DNA from: Acidimicrobiaceae bacterium
GTDB lineage: Bacteria; Actinomycetota; Acidimicrobiia; Acidimicrobiales; UBA8592
DNA length: 15,121 nt
NCBI GenBank assembly: GCA_002715405.1
Contig: PAZD01000056.1
Location: 2,987 to 18,107, forward strand
Direction of reading: 5' to 3'
The number at the start of each line of letters is the position of its first letter. Positions within the stretch are counted from its first letter, which is position 1. Shown here piece by piece: positions 7,603-13,900 of this stretch. Position numbers and translations under genes: made by a program. The notes under the pieces are model-generated. The model had not been told where the DNA came from. It made no database searches and saw only the letters and a list, made by a program, of their open reading frames with translations.

Positions 7603-7622
7603 AATCTAAGCTCGATTAGATT
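7603..7622. promoter_or_regulatory. Candidate operator: perfect 7-bp inverted repeat
   Basis: AATCTAA, six bases, then TTAGATT form a perfect dyad of 20 bp. It covers the possible -10 of the helicase promoter and lies 133 bp upstream of the SDR start. The size and symmetry suit a dimeric repressor such as a TetR-type regulator. No regulator gene is in the window. A weak transcript hairpin is the alternative. Confidence 0.35.
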
Positions 7623-7755
7623 GCACATCGTCAACAGCCCGTTAGGGATACTTCTATCGTAAGACTTTTTTCTTCAAACCCCACGCATGCACTAACTTTA
7701 ATTTGAATAAAGTGTCAATAGAGAAACTTGAATAATCAAAGAAAATATAGGACCG

Positions 7756-8607
7756 ATGGAAATATCTGAAAAACTAATCGTCATCACTGGAGGCGGGGCC
7801 GGTATCGGGGCTGCCTTGGCAATGGGAATGGCAAATGCAGGGGCTAGGCATGTAATCGTAAGCGATATCAATTTTGAGAATGCGCAGAAAGTGGCAAATC
7901 AAATTAATGGATCCGCTGCATCAGTTGACGTTTCCAAAGAAGATGAGATACTTGAACTTGTTCAGTCTGTCGAAGATAAACATGGCCCAATTGACATCTT
8001 TTGTTCAAATGCTGGATATGTCACTAATGCAGGACTAGAAGATTCAAATGAAAGAATAACGCATATGTGGGAAGTTCATGTGATGGCGCACATATACGCA
8101 GCAAGAGCAGTTATTCCTCAAATGATAGCGAATGGTGGCGGATACCTTCTAAACACAGCTTCTGCAGCTGGTTTACTAACTCAGATAGGTTCACTTGCGT
8201 ATTCAGTTACTAAAGGAGCTGCAGTTTCATTAGCGCAATGGCTAGCTATAACGCATCATCATCAGGGAATACGTGTCTCTGTCCTGTGCCCACAAGCTGT
8301 CCGAACAGATATTTTATCAAATAGTCCAGATCTTGTTTCGGGCGAAGAAGCGGAATGGGAAGAAGACGGAGTAGCTAGTTCGGATGGAATCTTAGAACCG
8401 GAATCTGTTGCTCTAGAGTGTATTTCCGCGATAAACGAAGAAAGGTTTCTTGTCCTTCCACATCAGCAGGTTGTCGACTATATGAAGTATAAGGCTGAGG
8501 ACATTGATCGATGGTTAAGCGGGATGAGGCGCTTCCAAGAGAAATTATATGACGGCACCTCGTTGCCTGGTGACATTATGGGCCCTGATAGTTGGACAAG
8601 CATATGA
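7756..8607 (+). CDS. Short-chain dehydrogenase/reductase (SDR), classical type
   Basis: A 283-residue NAD(P)-dependent alcohol dehydrogenase/ketoreductase. The cofactor motif TGGGAGIG is at 11-18, NAG at 85-87, and the catalytic Ser136, Tyr149 and Lys153 (AYSVTKGA) are all present. The helix that usually carries the fourth catalytic residue, Asn in WxVN, reads WEVHVMAHIYAAR with His108. I recall this replacement in related actinobacterial SDRs, so it is probably a subfamily trait rather than damage. CPQAVRTDIL after beta-6 is typical. The acidic residue after beta-2 (SDIN, Asp37) favours NAD over NADP. The start is an ATG preceded by a weak TAGGA. The PhyH dioxygenase gene begins 7 bp after the stop, indicating an operon in which the SDR may oxidise or reduce a hydroxylated intermediate. 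Substrate unknown. Confidence 0.93.
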   Translation: MEISEKLIVITGGGAGIGAALAMGMANAGARHVIVSDINFENAQKVANQINGSAASVDVSKEDEILELVQSVEDKHGPIDIFCSNAGYVTNAGLEDSNERITHMWEVHVMAHIYAARAVIPQMIANGGGYLLNTASAAGLLTQIGSLAYSVTKGAAVSLAQWLAITHHHQGIRVSVLCPQAVRTDILSNSPDLVSGEEAEWEEDGVASSDGILEPESVALECISAINEERFLVLPHQQVVDYMKYKAEDIDRWLSGMRRFQEKLYDGTSLPGDIMGPDSWTSI

Positions 8608-8614
8608 GGCCAAT

Positions 8615-9532
8615 ATGAATAGAAAAGGAGAGAATGTCAGATCTTCTGAATTATCTGGAACTCTAGATAACTTTTTGGGAGATCCACTCGACCTTCTTGA
8701 TGATGAAGATTTGAAGCAATACCAGACTGATGGAGTAATTATGAAAAAAGGGGTGCTCCACCCAGAATGGTTGTTGTTGCTAGAACTTGGTTTAGAAAGA
8801 GTTATGAATGCTAGTTCTCAAAAAATGCACAAGTTCTTTGAGGGAGAAAGGGGAGAATTTACAGAAACGATTAGAAACTTTGACGTAATTCCTGAAATAA
8901 GGCGCTTTGTTTACGACTCTCCTGTAGCTGACCTCATTGGAAAATTAGTCGGCTCAGATAATCTATGGCTTTACTCTGACGAATTCTTTATTAAGGAAGG
9001 TGGAAACTCTGAACGAACTCCTTGGCACCAAGACACCCCTTATTGGCCTATCGATGGTAATCAAATTACCTCAGCTTGGATTTCTCTTGATTCTCTATCA
9101 AAGGAAGAGTGCTTAGAGTATGTCGCTGGTTCTCACAAGGGCACTATGTACGATGGGTTCAGCCCGTCTAAAGTCTCAATTGACCCGACTGCTCCTCATT
9201 ACGATGATGAGCTGCCGCAACTTCCGGACATTGAGTCTGATCGATCTGCATTCGACATACGTTCATGGGAAATTACTCCCGGAGATATCATCTTTGCACA
9301 CCCTGGAGTCTTACACGGGGGAGGCCCTACCGGACCGGAAAGTAAGAGGCGTGCTATCACGATTCGTTTATACGGGGATGACATAAGGTACGCAACGCGA
9401 CCTCCGACGAGGCCCACTGTTCCTTTAACTCCAGGTTTATCGCTCACGTTAAATCCTGGCGACCCCCTTCGAGCTCCTTGGTACCCAAGGATTCGCCCCA
9501 TCCCTGATCACATTAAAGCTGAGTGGGAATAA
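8615..9532 (+). CDS. Phytanoyl-CoA dioxygenase (PhyH) family Fe(II)/2-oxoglutarate oxygenase
   Basis: A 305-residue cupin-fold dioxygenase. The 2-His-1-carboxylate iron triad is complete: His138 and Asp140 in WHQDTPYW, and His234 in HPGVLHGGGP. Arg245 or Arg246 in SKRRAITIR is placed to bind 2-oxoglutarate. The C-terminal PTRPTVPLTPG and LNPGDPL segments are usual in bacterial PhyH-like proteins. Family members hydroxylate acyl-CoAs, free acids or small metabolites, so the name does not fix the substrate. The start at 8615 is preferred because GAGG lies 5 nt upstream and the protein then begins at a typical place. An ATG at 8549 would overlap the SDR by 59 bp and add residues unlike the family. 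The gene is sandwiched between the SDR and a second PhyH-type gene, most likely one functional cassette. Confidence 0.92.
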   Translation: MNRKGENVRSSELSGTLDNFLGDPLDLLDDEDLKQYQTDGVIMKKGVLHPEWLLLLELGLERVMNASSQKMHKFFEGERGEFTETIRNFDVIPEIRRFVYDSPVADLIGKLVGSDNLWLYSDEFFIKEGGNSERTPWHQDTPYWPIDGNQITSAWISLDSLSKEECLEYVAGSHKGTMYDGFSPSKVSIDPTAPHYDDELPQLPDIESDRSAFDIRSWEITPGDIIFAHPGVLHGGGPTGPESKRRAITIRLYGDDIRYATRPPTRPTVPLTPGLSLTLNPGDPLRAPWYPRIRPIPDHIKAEWE

Positions 9533-9597
9533 AAACTCCGATTACTTCCTTGAGTTATCTATCAGAAGAAGCTTTCCCGATCTTTTCGTGCTTCGAC

Positions 9598-9603
9598 TAT
9601 AAT
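9598..9603 (+). promoter_or_regulatory. Consensus -10 (TATAAT), possible leaderless internal promoter
   Basis: A perfect TATAAT ends 9 nt before the ATG at 9613, in the 80-bp gap between the two PhyH-type genes. A start site at or just before the ATG would make a leaderless transcript, in keeping with the lack of any ribosome-binding site there. There is no good -35 hexamer. It would let the second gene be expressed apart from the operon. Confidence 0.4.
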
Positions 9604-9612
9604 TCTTATCTT

Positions 9613-10797
9613 ATGGAAACCTTAAAGAGTTACTTTGGCACTGCCAACCTGTCTGATTTTTACACTGGGGCTGTTGCTCAACGGGCTATAAGTCAGCGAG
9701 GTAGGGAAGTCGCTGAACTTGTAGGGAATGGACGTTCGATTGGCATTCGATTAGATAACCAACTTGCTTGGACGTTTAGGGTAGAAAAAGAGAAGGTCGC
9801 TATCTACGAAGGTGCAGACCAAGCGTCATTAGTAATCTCTTCGGATGGAGATTCATGGTCTGACCTAGTGACTGAAGCGTGGTCAATGATGGGTCTAGCT
9901 ATTCAAGGACGCATTAAAATTGAACATGGGAGTTTCAATCACCTTGCAAAGTGGGAACCTGCATTGCAAGCACTATACAACGATCGACCTATCTGGTTTC
10001 CAGAGAAAGAAGAAGCAATTGGAACTCACGCCTTTTCAATGAACGATGATCGCAAGGAAATGATGAATGCATTATCCCGTTTAGGGTTTATTCTCGTACG
10101 TTCGGTTTTCGTAGAAGAAGAAATCGAAATGATGAGAAGTGAAGTGGAAGAAAGACGACAAAAGGCTTCACCTGAAGACAAGCGATCATGGTGGGCGACA
10201 AATGCACAAGGCGAAGAAAGGTGCTGCCGAGTGACATATCTGAATTATGGTTCGGAATTTTTTTCAAATCTCCCGAATGATTCTCGACTGCTTACACTGG
10301 CGGCTCTTTCCGAGAGGAAGTTATCACCTGCTCCTCACCATGGCGATGGTGTAGCGGTTGTAATAAAGGTACCCGGTATCACTGAAGGTTTATCAGATTT
10401 ACCTTGGCATCGAGACTGTGGTATGGGTGGTCACCCATTGCTCTGCCCTGGACTAAATATGGGAATCCAATTGGATCATGCAACAGCAGAATCAGGTCAG
10501 CTGAAATTTCTTGCTGGTTCCAATAACTATAGCGGGGGAGCGGATTATGCTAATGATTCAGCTTCTGTGATTCCCATTGAAGCTAGTCCTGGTGACGTTA
10601 CCTTGCACTACGGACATACGCTTCATATTGCTCCCCCGCCAATTGGTGGAGACAACTATCGAAGAACGGTGTATGTAAGTTTTCATATACCCGAATATCA
10701 AAATGTTCTCCCTGAGGGTCAAGGGTATAACGACGTTTTATTCACACATGGCGATGGGAGGGTTAGGGCCCCTCAAGAAAGAATGGGAGAGGATTAG
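9613..10797 (+). CDS. SCP2-like domain fused to PhyH-family dioxygenase
   Basis: A 394-residue two-domain protein. Residues about 20-125 resemble a sterol-carrier-protein-2 lipid-binding fold: alternating strands SIGIRLDNQLAWTFRV, then VAIYEGADQASLVISSD, WSDLVTEAW, and the helix-strand end GLAIQGRIKIEHGSFNHLAKWEPAL. Residues about 143-394 are a PhyH-type dioxygenase with iron ligands His266 and Asp268 (PWHRDCG), distal His338 (HTLHIAPPP), and Arg350/351 (NYRRTVYVSF) for 2-oxoglutarate. The triad is complete, so activity is likely. The SCP2-like part may hold or present a lipid or acyl-CoA. ATG 9613 is preferred, with a TATAAT just upstream. A GTG at 9523 would extend it by 30 unconserved residues and overlap the upstream stop by 10 bp, so that start is not excluded. 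The stop overlaps the convergent glnS stop by 4 bp. Confidence 0.85.
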   Translation: METLKSYFGTANLSDFYTGAVAQRAISQRGREVAELVGNGRSIGIRLDNQLAWTFRVEKEKVAIYEGADQASLVISSDGDSWSDLVTEAWSMMGLAIQGRIKIEHGSFNHLAKWEPALQALYNDRPIWFPEKEEAIGTHAFSMNDDRKEMMNALSRLGFILVRSVFVEEEIEMMRSEVEERRQKASPEDKRSWWATNAQGEERCCRVTYLNYGSEFFSNLPNDSRLLTLAALSERKLSPAPHHGDGVAVVIKVPGITEGLSDLPWHRDCGMGGHPLLCPGLNMGIQLDHATAESGQLKFLAGSNNYSGGADYANDSASVIPIEASPGDVTLHYGHTLHIAPPPIGGDNYRRTVYVSFHIPEYQNVLPEGQGYNDVLFTHGDGRVRAPQERMGED

Positions 10798-12491
10798 GAG
10801 TTCTCGCGGCGTTTTACGATATTCGCCCATTCATCTCGAAGTCCTAGTGTCCTATGAAAATGTAGAGGAATCTCTTCGTCTAGGTGAAAATATCCTAATC
10901 TCTCAAACTGGATAGTAGAGCCCAAGGGTAGCTCGCCGATAGACGGTTCGAATTTAGAGTTCTCTAGTAGAGTCTTTGAATTCAAATTAATGTCATCAAG
11001 CGGATCTCCAGTATCCTTGCCTGGGTGTTCAGCAGAGAATAAGCGATCATATTCAACGACTGAACCGTCCAAAGCGTGTTCTTTTGATACCCAATGGATA
11101 GTCGCTTTGACCTTGCGACCATCGGGTGCTTTCCCTCCACTCGTTTCTGGATCGTATGTGCAGAGTAGTTCATTTACGTTACCTTCTTCGTCTTTAACGA
11201 TGTCATTGCAGGTAATAAAATATCCATAACGGAGTCGGACTTCGCGGCCGGGTGCCAAACGATAATATTTTGGCTCTGGGTTCTCCATAAAGTCATCCCT
11301 TTCAATAAAGAGAGAACCTGTGAAGGGAATCTCACGAGTCCCCGCAGAGTCATCTTCTGGATTATTGACTCCTTTTCGGATGTCGACATGTCCTTCCGGC
11401 CAATTAGTGATAGTAACTTTCAGGGGCTTCAGGACAGCCATTCTTCGTTCAGCGTTTTGGTTCAAGTTGTTTCTTACAAAAGACTCGAGTAATTCGATTT
11501 CGTGAGTCCCATTCGTTTTCGCCATCCCGATATGTTCACAGAAATCGCGGATAGCTGTAGCAGGGTATCCACGTTTTTTAAATGCGCGAAGTGTCGGCAT
11601 ACGTGGATCATCCCAACCATCAACTATTTTTTCTTCAACGAGGTGTTTAAGAAGTCGTTTTGACAGGATCGTATAAGTAAAGTTCAATCTAGCAAATTCA
11701 GTTTGATATGGACGCTGGTCTCCGCGAATCTCGAGTTGATCAAGAAACCAGTCATAAAGTTCACGGTGTGATTCAAATTCTAGGGAACAAAGAGAATGGG
11801 TGACTCTCTCTATCGCATCTGATTGTCCATGTGCCCAGTCGTAGGTTGGATAGATGCACCACTCTTTTCCTGTTCGGAAATGCTCTTCATGTCTTACTCG
11901 GTACATAATCGGGTCACGCATATTCATGTTTCCGTGGTCCATTGCTATCTTTGCTCGAAGAACGCACTCTCCATCAGAGAATTTCCCTGCTCGCATCTCA
12001 CGGAAAATCCGAAGGTTCTCCTCGATATCTCGTTCCCTATTTGGGCTATCTATACCAGATTCTTGAAAACTGCCTCGTTGTATCGAAATCGTTTCTGCAT
12101 CCTGATCGTCAACGTATGCTTTCCCCTTATTGATCAAGTCTTCAGCCCAAAGATAAAGTTGTTCAAAATAGTCTGATGTGTGAAGGGGGGCTGTTTCAAG
12201 CTCTTCACCAAGTAGCCACTGAAGATCGTCAAGTATCGCTGTAGTGAATTCAATGCTCTCTGTTACAGGGTTAGTGTCGTCATATCGCAGATTAAATACA
12301 CCGGAGTGGTCCCGAGAAATACTCGAATTTATACAAATAGCTTTTGCATGGCCGACATGAAGAAACCCATTTGGCTCTGGGGGAAAGCGTGTTTGTACGC
12401 GCTGGTCGAAGCGATTGGACTCGAGATCTTCTGCTATCAGATCAGTAATGAAATTTGATCTCGCGGAGCTTGATTCACTATTTGATTCCAT
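10794..12491 (-). CDS. glnS: Glutaminyl-tRNA synthetase
   Basis: A 565-residue class I aminoacyl-tRNA synthetase that charges tRNA-Gln directly with glutamine; E. coli GlnRS has 554 residues. The HIGH-class signature is in PPEPNGFLHVGHAKA (His45-His48). The specific GlnRS/GluRS core includes LRYDDTNP and IYPTYDWAHGQSDAIERVTHSLCSLEFE. The KMSKS-type loop is ILSKRLL (275-281). The C-terminal anticodon-binding barrels are complete, with IHWVSKEHAL, VEYDRLFS and FERLGYFHLD. GlnRS, not GluRS, is indicated by the beta-barrel C-terminal half and close likeness to the E. coli protein throughout. The ATG at 12491 has no clear ribosome-binding site. It is divergent from the serine hydrolase gene (85 bp) and converges on the SCP2-PhyH gene. 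Many Actinomycetota lack GlnRS and make Gln-tRNA by transamidation, so its presence is informative for taxonomy. Confidence 0.97.
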   Translation of the reverse strand: MESNSESSSARSNFITDLIAEDLESNRFDQRVQTRFPPEPNGFLHVGHAKAICINSSISRDHSGVFNLRYDDTNPVTESIEFTTAILDDLQWLLGEELETAPLHTSDYFEQLYLWAEDLINKGKAYVDDQDAETISIQRGSFQESGIDSPNRERDIEENLRIFREMRAGKFSDGECVLRAKIAMDHGNMNMRDPIMYRVRHEEHFRTGKEWCIYPTYDWAHGQSDAIERVTHSLCSLEFESHRELYDWFLDQLEIRGDQRPYQTEFARLNFTYTILSKRLLKHLVEEKIVDGWDDPRMPTLRAFKKRGYPATAIRDFCEHIGMAKTNGTHEIELLESFVRNNLNQNAERRMAVLKPLKVTITNWPEGHVDIRKGVNNPEDDSAGTREIPFTGSLFIERDDFMENPEPKYYRLAPGREVRLRYGYFITCNDIVKDEEGNVNELLCTYDPETSGGKAPDGRKVKATIHWVSKEHALDGSVVEYDRLFSAEHPGKDTGDPLDDINLNSKTLLENSKFEPSIGELPLGSTIQFERLGYFHLDEEIPLHFHRTLGLRDEWANIVKRRENS

Positions 12492-12563
12492 ATATTAATA
12501 GTTTGCCATTTAGAACTCGAGTATGCGCGGGTCTAAGCTCATATCTAAATAAAAAACGACATA

Positions 12564-12568
12564 AGAGG
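12564..12568 (+). promoter_or_regulatory. Ribosome-binding site that sets the serine hydrolase start
   Basis: AGAGG lies 8 nt before the ATG at 12577. Two other in-frame start codons, GTG at 12568 and ATG at 12571, overlap it or are only 2 nt away, too close for initiation. The third codon is therefore the likely start. Confidence 0.6.
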
Positions 12569-12576
12569 TGATGAGT

Positions 12577-13791
12577 ATGAGTCTGGGTTTCGATGAGGGG
12601 CGGCTTCAACGAGTTGCTGAACTATGTGATCGATACGTTGATGGGGGGAAATTTCCTTGTGCGCAAGTGCAACTATCCCATCAAGGCAATGTTGCCTTCC
12701 GCTACACAACTGGATGGTCTGATATCGAATCGAAAAATCCACTTAGAGAAGATGCAATCTTTCGGATCTACTCCATGACGAAACCCATTACTTCCATAGG
12801 GCTAATGCAACTCTACGAGAAAGCCGAATTTATTCTCGAGGACCCAGTGGCAAAGTACTTACCAGCATTTGCAGACCCACAAGTTCTCGTAGGTGGGTCA
12901 TACCTTAATCCTGTTACCCGTCCAGCGCAGACAGAGCTAACCATAAGAGATATGCTGCTACACACTTCAGGACTGACCTATGGATTCCATTACTCGAACA
13001 ATTTGGACAAAATGTATCGAGAATCAAAATTTGCGAGTATTTGGGGGAAGAAAGGAGATGAAATTGAGACTCTCGAAGAAACTACCAACAAGCTAGGAGA
13101 GATGCCTTTATTGTTTGATCCAGGAACCAGCTGGAATTACTCAATGTCAACTGATGTCTGTGGAAGATTAATCGAAGTGATTAGTGGGAGAGCCCTTGAC
13201 GAATATTTAGAAGAACATGTACTGGGTCCGCTTGGAATGGACGACACCGGATTTTATGTTAAGGACGCTAATAACGGCCGATTCACTTCTAATTACGCAA
13301 TTACTCCCAAAAGCCCATTGACCAGAATTGATGCGGCGGAAGATAGTCCATACCTTGAACCCCAAGTCTTTCTTTCGGGTGGAGGGGGTATGGTTTCTAC
13401 AACCGACGATTACCAGCGGTTCGTAGACATGCTCATCAACGGGGGAGAATTAGAAGGAGAGAGAGTTATAGGGCGTCACACTCTTGACTTCATGACATTG
13501 AATCATTTACCTGGTGGAGTGACTCTCAACGAGCTTGGCCAATCAACCTTTACTGAAACAGCAATGGAAGGAATGGGCTTTGGACTCGGCTTTTCAGTGC
13601 TCGTTAACCCAGCTGCAAATGCTGCCTTAGGTTCGGTAGGGGAATTCGCATGGGGAGGGGCCGCTTCTACTCGATTCTGGGTTGACTCTTTAGAAAAAAT
13701 TACCTGCGTCTTCATGACGCAATTCATGCCCTCGAGTCATTATCCGATCCGCCGTGAGTTAAAAGCCGCCGTCTATCAGGCGTTAAAATGA
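12577..13791 (+). CDS. Class C beta-lactamase-fold serine hydrolase (EstB-type esterase)
   Basis: A 404-residue penicillin-recognising-enzyme-fold hydrolase. The nucleophile motif SxxK is SMTK (Ser66-Lys69), preceded by IFRIY. The tyrosine motif reads YSM (Tyr188) in WNYSMSTDVCG, and the usual third KTG box is replaced by WGG (359-361) in AWGGAASTRFWVD. These features match EstB-like esterases and 6-aminohexanoate-dimer-hydrolase relatives more than true AmpC beta-lactamases. LLHTSGLTYG and LGPLGMDDTGF are family hallmarks. No signal peptide is visible, so the protein is probably cytosolic and acts on small esters or amides rather than cell wall or antibiotics. It is divergent from glnS, and the second P450 follows after 109 bp on the same strand, so co-transcription is possible. 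An antibiotic-resistance role is not supported. Confidence 0.9.
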   Translation: MSLGFDEGRLQRVAELCDRYVDGGKFPCAQVQLSHQGNVAFRYTTGWSDIESKNPLREDAIFRIYSMTKPITSIGLMQLYEKAEFILEDPVAKYLPAFADPQVLVGGSYLNPVTRPAQTELTIRDMLLHTSGLTYGFHYSNNLDKMYRESKFASIWGKKGDEIETLEETTNKLGEMPLLFDPGTSWNYSMSTDVCGRLIEVISGRALDEYLEEHVLGPLGMDDTGFYVKDANNGRFTSNYAITPKSPLTRIDAAEDSPYLEPQVFLSGGGGMVSTTDDYQRFVDMLINGGELEGERVIGRHTLDFMTLNHLPGGVTLNELGQSTFTETAMEGMGFGLGFSVLVNPAANAALGSVGEFAWGGAASTRFWVDSLEKITCVFMTQFMPSSHYPIRRELKAAVYQALK

Positions 13792-13853
13792 TGATCAGCT
13801 CCTAATAAAACAATAGGTAATAAGCTTCGGGCAATAATCAGTCTACGAAGAAA

Positions 13854-13881
13854 TTGAGAAACAAAGAATAACCAGTAGTAC
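13854..13881 (+). promoter_or_regulatory. Weak promoter candidate before the second P450
   Basis: TTGAGA (13854-13859) matches five of six bases of the -35 consensus and is 16 bp from TAGTAC (13876-13881), which matches three of six -10 bases. The predicted start, about 13888, would just include the ribosome-binding site. The rest of the gap 13792-13900 shows only small inverted repeats. Confidence 0.25.
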
Positions 13882-13890
13882 CCTTGGGAA

Positions 13891-13896
13891 AGGAGG
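13891..13896 (+). promoter_or_regulatory. Strong Shine-Dalgarno for the second P450
   Basis: AGGAGG, within AAAGGAGG, lies 4 nt before the ATG at 13901. It is the best ribosome-binding site on the plus strand in the window and fixes that start codon. Confidence 0.75.
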
Positions 13897-13900
13897 CTCG

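Larger units (their letters stand above)
7455..7755. other. Divergent intergenic region between SNF2 helicase and SDR genes
   Basis: This 301-bp gap is the longest non-coding stretch in the window and must hold promoters for both flanking genes. On the minus strand, TTGACG (7634-7629) lies 19 bp before TTAGAT (7609-7604), a weak promoter candidate for the helicase. The 7-bp inverted repeat covers the latter. On the plus strand the octamer TTGAATAA occurs at 7703-7710 and 7728-7735. The second copy sits in a small dyad, TTGA-N4-TCAA, shortly before the SDR start. A short TAGGA precedes the SDR ATG as a weak ribosome-binding site. No tRNA, small ORF with support, or terminator hairpin is seen. 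Confidence 0.6.

Noticed and set aside
8549..8614. Earlier ATG for the PhyH gene overlapping the SDR
   Set aside because: The added residues are the SDR sequence read in another frame and look unlike PhyH; the start at 8615 has GAGG 5 nt upstream.
11823..12176. 117-codon plus-strand open frame inside glnS
   Set aside because: It is antisense to a strongly conserved gene, is Cys/Phe-rich in a non-protein-like way and has no ribosome-binding site.
12515..12522. Palindrome ACTCGAGT in the glnS/hydrolase gap
   Set aside because: An isolated 8-bp palindrome with no extension or second copy gives no support for an operator.
12532..12540. Nine-base word TCTAAGCTC shared with 7605-7613, both in divergent intergenic regions
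   Set aside because: One shared 9-mer between two gaps is within chance, and the flanking dyad at 7603-7622 is not repeated here.
12577..13791. Beta-lactamase resistance gene
   Set aside because: It has the fold and SxxK but WGG instead of KTG and no signal peptide, which fits EstB-type esterases better.
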